From Methylovirgula sp. (lineage in GTDB: Bacteria; Pseudomonadota; Alphaproteobacteria; Rhizobiales; Beijerinckiaceae), in the NCBI RefSeq assembly GCF_037200945.1, contig NZ_JBBCGP010000001.1:558001-622000 (forward strand): DNA of 64,000 bases. The letters run 5' to 3'. Each line of letters opens with the position of its first letter. The first letter of the stretch is position 1. This document shows, piece by piece, positions 61,557-64,000 of this stretch. The translations under genes were made by a program, and so were the position numbers. The notes beneath the pieces were generated by a model, which made no database searches, had not been told where the DNA came from, and saw nothing but the letters and a program-made list of their open reading frames with translations.

Positions 61557-63053
61557 ATGCTGGTTGTGGAGACGATTGGCCGGATACGGCGGGAGCATCT
61601 AGTCAAGGGTAAGTCGATCAAGGAGATCGCGCGCGAGTTGAAGATCTCTCGCAACACCGTCCGCAAGGTGCTGCGGTCGGAAGAGACATCGTTTTCTTAT
61701 GAGCGGGAGGTTCAGCCGCGTCCGAAGCTGGGGCGCTGGAAAGCCGCGCTCGATTTGATGCTTACGGGGAATGTCGGCAAACCGGCCCGCGAGCGGTTGA
61801 CGTTGATCCGGCTTTTCGAAGAGCTGCAAGCCAAAGGCTATGATGGTGGCTATGATGCCGTCAGGCGCTATGCCCGCAGTTGGAGCCGGGAGCAAATAAG
61901 CGTCACGGCTGAGGCCTATGTGCCTTTGTCATTTGCGCCGGGCGAGGCCTACCAGTTCGACTGGAGCCACGATGTCGTGGTGATCAATGGCGTGACGACG
62001 ACCGTGAAGGTCGCGCACGTCCGTCTCTGCCATAGCCGCATGATGTTCGTCCGAGCCTATCCGCGTGAGACGCAGGAGATGGTGTTCGACGCGCATGAGC
62101 GGGCCTTTGCCTTCTTCAAGGGTGCCTGCACGCGTGGCATCTACGACAATATGAAGACGGCGGTAGAGACAATCTTCCTCGGCAAGGACCGCCAATATAA
62201 TCGCCGCTTCCTGCAGATGTGTGCACATCATCTGGTCGAGCCCGTTGCTTGCACGCCGGCGTCCGGCTGGGAGAAGGGTCAGGTCGAGAACCAGGTTGGT
62301 CTCGTGCGTGAGCGCTTCTTCACGCCACGGCTGAAGTTCAAGACCTATGACGAGTTGAACGCTTGGCTGACCGACAAGATCATTGCCTATGCCAAGATGC
62401 ATCCGCACCCGGAACGTCCCGAGCGTACGATCTGGGAGATGTTCGAAGAGGAGCGGCCGCAGCTTGTTGCTTATCGCGGCCGGTTCGACGGATTCCACGC
62501 GCTCCCGGCGTCGGTGTCGAAGACCTGCCTGGTCCGCTTCGACAACAATAAATACTCGGTCAATGCCGCGGCCATCGGGCGGCCCGTCGAGATCTTCGCC
62601 TACGCCGACCGGGTCGTGATCCGTCAGGAGGGCCGCGTCGTTGCAGAACACGCGCGCTGCTATGGGCGCGGCGAGACGATCTACGATCCCTGGCATTATG
62701 TCCCGATCCTCGCCCGCAAGCCCGGCGCCTTGCGCAATGGCGCCCCGTTCAAGGACTGGGTGCTGCCAGCTGCCCTGGAGCGTGTCCGGCGCAAGCTCAC
62801 CGGGTCCAATGATGGCGATCGGCAGATGGTCAAAGTTCTCGCGGCTGTGCTGACAGACGGCTTGCCGGCGGTCGAAGCCGCCTGCGCGGAGGCCCTGGCC
62901 GAGGGTGTTTATAGCGCTGACGTCATCCTCAATATCCTCGCGCGGCGCCGCGATCCCGGTCCCTCGCCCATCATCCTTACCCCGGAGGCGCTTAGGTTGC
63001 GGCATGCGCCTGCCGCCGATTGTGCCAGATACGATCAGCTCAGGATCACATGA
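61557..63053 (+). CDS. istA: IS21 IstA transposase (copy 2)
   Basis: About 498 residues. Helix-turn-helix KSIKEIARELKISRNTVRKV, DDE core with YQFDWSHDVVVIN, GIYDNMKTAVETI and the GWEKGQVENQVG Glu segment, and the NNKYSVNAAA C-terminal domain. It differs throughout from the copy at 20221, so the two IS21 elements arrived independently. ATG 61557 follows a G-rich ribosome site. Confidence 0.93.
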   Translation: MLVVETIGRIRREHLVKGKSIKEIARELKISRNTVRKVLRSEETSFSYEREVQPRPKLGRWKAALDLMLTGNVGKPARERLTLIRLFEELQAKGYDGGYDAVRRYARSWSREQISVTAEAYVPLSFAPGEAYQFDWSHDVVVINGVTTTVKVAHVRLCHSRMMFVRAYPRETQEMVFDAHERAFAFFKGACTRGIYDNMKTAVETIFLGKDRQYNRRFLQMCAHHLVEPVACTPASGWEKGQVENQVGLVRERFFTPRLKFKTYDELNAWLTDKIIAYAKMHPHPERPERTIWEMFEEERPQLVAYRGRFDGFHALPASVSKTCLVRFDNNKYSVNAAAIGRPVEIFAYADRVVIRQEGRVVAEHARCYGRGETIYDPWHYVPILARKPGALRNGAPFKDWVLPAALERVRRKLTGSNDGDRQMVKVLAAVLTDGLPAVEAACAEALAEGVYSADVILNILARRRDPGPSPIILTPEALRLRHAPAADCARYDQLRIT

Positions 63054-63784
63054 TCATGGAACGTACCGAAGTTCTCGACATGATGAGCAACCTCAAGCTC
63101 TTTGGCATGAGGAATGCCTACGACGAGACCCTTGCAACAGCTGTCAAACGTCAGCATGAGCCGCAGCACTTCGTCGGCGATCTTCTCAAGGCCGAGATCA
63201 ACGAGAAGCACGCCCGATCCATCAAATACCAGCTGACGGTCGCCAAGCTGCCGCTCGCCAAGGATATCGATGACTTCCTGTTCGCCGACACACCCATCAA
63301 CGAGAGCCTGGTGCGCGATCTCGCCGGCGGTAACTTCATCGTCGAACAGCGTAACGTCGTTCTCGTCGGCGGTACCGGAACCGGTAAGACACATCTCGCC
63401 ATTGCCATTGCACGCGCCTGCATCCGCGGCGGGTCACGCGGCCGGTTCTTCAACGTCGTCGATCTCGTCAACCGCCTCGAGGCCGAGGGACGCGCCGGCC
63501 GCCAGGGGCGCCTTGCCGATTATCTGACGCGCCTCGACTTCATTATCCTCGATGAACTTGGCTATCTGCCCTTCGCCCAGGCCGGCGGCCAGCTTCTCTT
63601 CCATCTGATCAGCAGGCTCTATGAGCGTACCTCGATCCTGGTGACGACCAATCTCGCCTTCGGCGAATGGCCGAGTGTCTTCGGCGATCCGAAGATGACC
63701 ACCGCGCTGCTCGATCGTCTCACCCATCACTGCGACATCGTCGAGACCGGCAACGAAAGCTGGCGCTTCAAGAACCGCGCCTGA
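63050..63784 (+). CDS. istB: IS21 IstB helper ATPase (copy 2)
   Basis: About 244 residues from ATG 63050, which overlaps the istA stop (ATGA). Walker A GGTGTGKTHLAIAIA, Walker B FIILDELGYLPF, sensor ILVTTNLAFGEW and tail DRLTHHCDIVETGNESWRF identify IstB. It is complete. Confidence 0.93.
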   Translation: MIMERTEVLDMMSNLKLFGMRNAYDETLATAVKRQHEPQHFVGDLLKAEINEKHARSIKYQLTVAKLPLAKDIDDFLFADTPINESLVRDLAGGNFIVEQRNVVLVGGTGTGKTHLAIAIARACIRGGSRGRFFNVVDLVNRLEAEGRAGRQGRLADYLTRLDFIILDELGYLPFAQAGGQLLFHLISRLYERTSILVTTNLAFGEWPSVFGDPKMTTALLDRLTHHCDIVETGNESWRFKNRA

Positions 63785-63903
63785 TCAGGTAGCCAAGCGC
63801 GTTGTAACTCCAGTCGGGCTACGCCCTCATTCCGTCACAACGCGCAAATGAACGGGGTGACTTTTGCGCGCCGATCGGGGGTCAAAGTTCAACGCCGATT
63901 GAC

Positions 63904-64000
63904 ATGATGGACGAATGCGTCACTTCGACACTCGATCTGATTGCCGAATATTATGACCTGCTCGGCCTTACGCTTGGCGACGTGATGGGGAAGAACCCCG
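63904..64000 (+). CDS. Partial gene at the window edge, 5' end against the IS21 right end
   Basis: ATG 63904 overlaps the last base of the IS21 element and opens MMDECVTSTLDLIAEYYDLL then GLTLGDVMGKNP, still open at the window end. The true start may have been upstream and removed by the insertion. No family can be assigned from 32 residues. Confidence 0.45.
   Translation, partial: MMDECVTSTLDLIAEYYDLLGLTLGDVMGKNP

Larger units (their letters stand above)
61445..63904 (+). mobile_element. IS21-family insertion sequence (copy 2)
   Basis: 2,460 bp, distinct from copy 1. The left end TGTGATCCGGCGTGGAAT and the right end read inward TGTCAATCGGCGTTGAAC are imperfect inverted repeats sharing GGCGT and TTGACCCCCG. 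A 21-bp perfect direct repeat lies at 61452-61472 and 61487-61507 (core GGCGTGGAATATTGACCC), giving repeated transposase sites as usual for IS21. It holds istA and istB reading rightward. No target duplication was found. Confidence 0.85.

Noticed and set aside
61929..63005. Long minus-strand frame over the second istA
   Set aside because: Antisense shadow of a well-conserved transposase in GC-rich DNA.
1..64000. CRISPR array or Cas genes, prompted by the Tn7-like element
   Set aside because: No set of regularly spaced 25-40 base repeats and no Cas protein motif was seen.

Overview
The window reads as an alphaproteobacterial chromosome, most likely Hyphomicrobiales (Beijerinckiaceae/Methylocystaceae-like). 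This is inferred from the family mix (OprB porin, Dyp peroxidase, ExbB/ExbD/TonB with proline-rich TonB, an HNH protein typical of the order, SRAP next to small Rhizobiales-type hypothetical genes) and from GC-rich codon use in the left third. No rRNA, intact tRNA or CRISPR array was seen.

Region 1 (1-8.8 kb) is housekeeping: the end of an Nramp metal transporter, an OprB porin, a secreted NHL-type beta-propeller, a Tat-exported Dyp peroxidase, a terminator, exbB-exbD-tonB, a 3-hydroxybutyryl-CoA dehydrogenase and an HNH protein. Region 2 (9-19 kb) starts with a small regulatory unit (sigma-like factor, XRE-ImmA/IrrE protease, and a free-standing copy of the protease's N-terminal domain). A UvrA-like ABC ATPase, a quinone-oxidoreductase and two tandem chloroperoxidase-like hydrolases follow.

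Region 3 (19.3-26.4 kb) is a mobile-DNA scar: an IS21-family element, a run of tiny overlapping phage/ICE-type genes (one with an Acb2/Tad1-like hairpin domain, one a headless MqsA-like antitoxin), a decayed tRNA-Lys(CUU)-like 3' part that looks like an old attachment site, then SRAP and lipase genes. Region 4 (26.5-32.7 kb) is a Tn7-like core, tnsA-tnsB-tnsC-tniQ, preceded by a truncated extra integrase core and by 32-bp direct repeats that are candidate transposase-binding sites.

Region 5 (33-61 kb) is a dense accessory/defence island. It holds a frameshifted HEPN gene followed by an overlapping radical-SAM / DEDDh-exonuclease / P-loop-kinase cassette and a DUF2971-like gene, and then a Septu-like AAA-ATPase + HNH pair. 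After IS66 (exact 8-bp target duplication) and IS110 come a STAND NTPase with TPR-like tail bracketed by orphan IS21 ends, a stand-alone HNH effector-like gene, a TIR-STAND-WD40 protein, a MORN-repeat protein and a MEMO-CapA fusion. Region 6 (61.4-63.9 kb) is a second, different IS21-family element that cuts a membrane-protein gene. A partial gene closes the window.

The genes of regions 3-5 fit together as an immunity hotspot: several nucleotide-triggered or phage-sensing effectors, a possible anti-CBASS-like protein, restriction-modification debris, and four kinds of transposable element to move them. The strongest candidate for something undescribed is the HEPN / rSAM / exonuclease / kinase / DUF2971 cassette at 35.5-39.4 kb.
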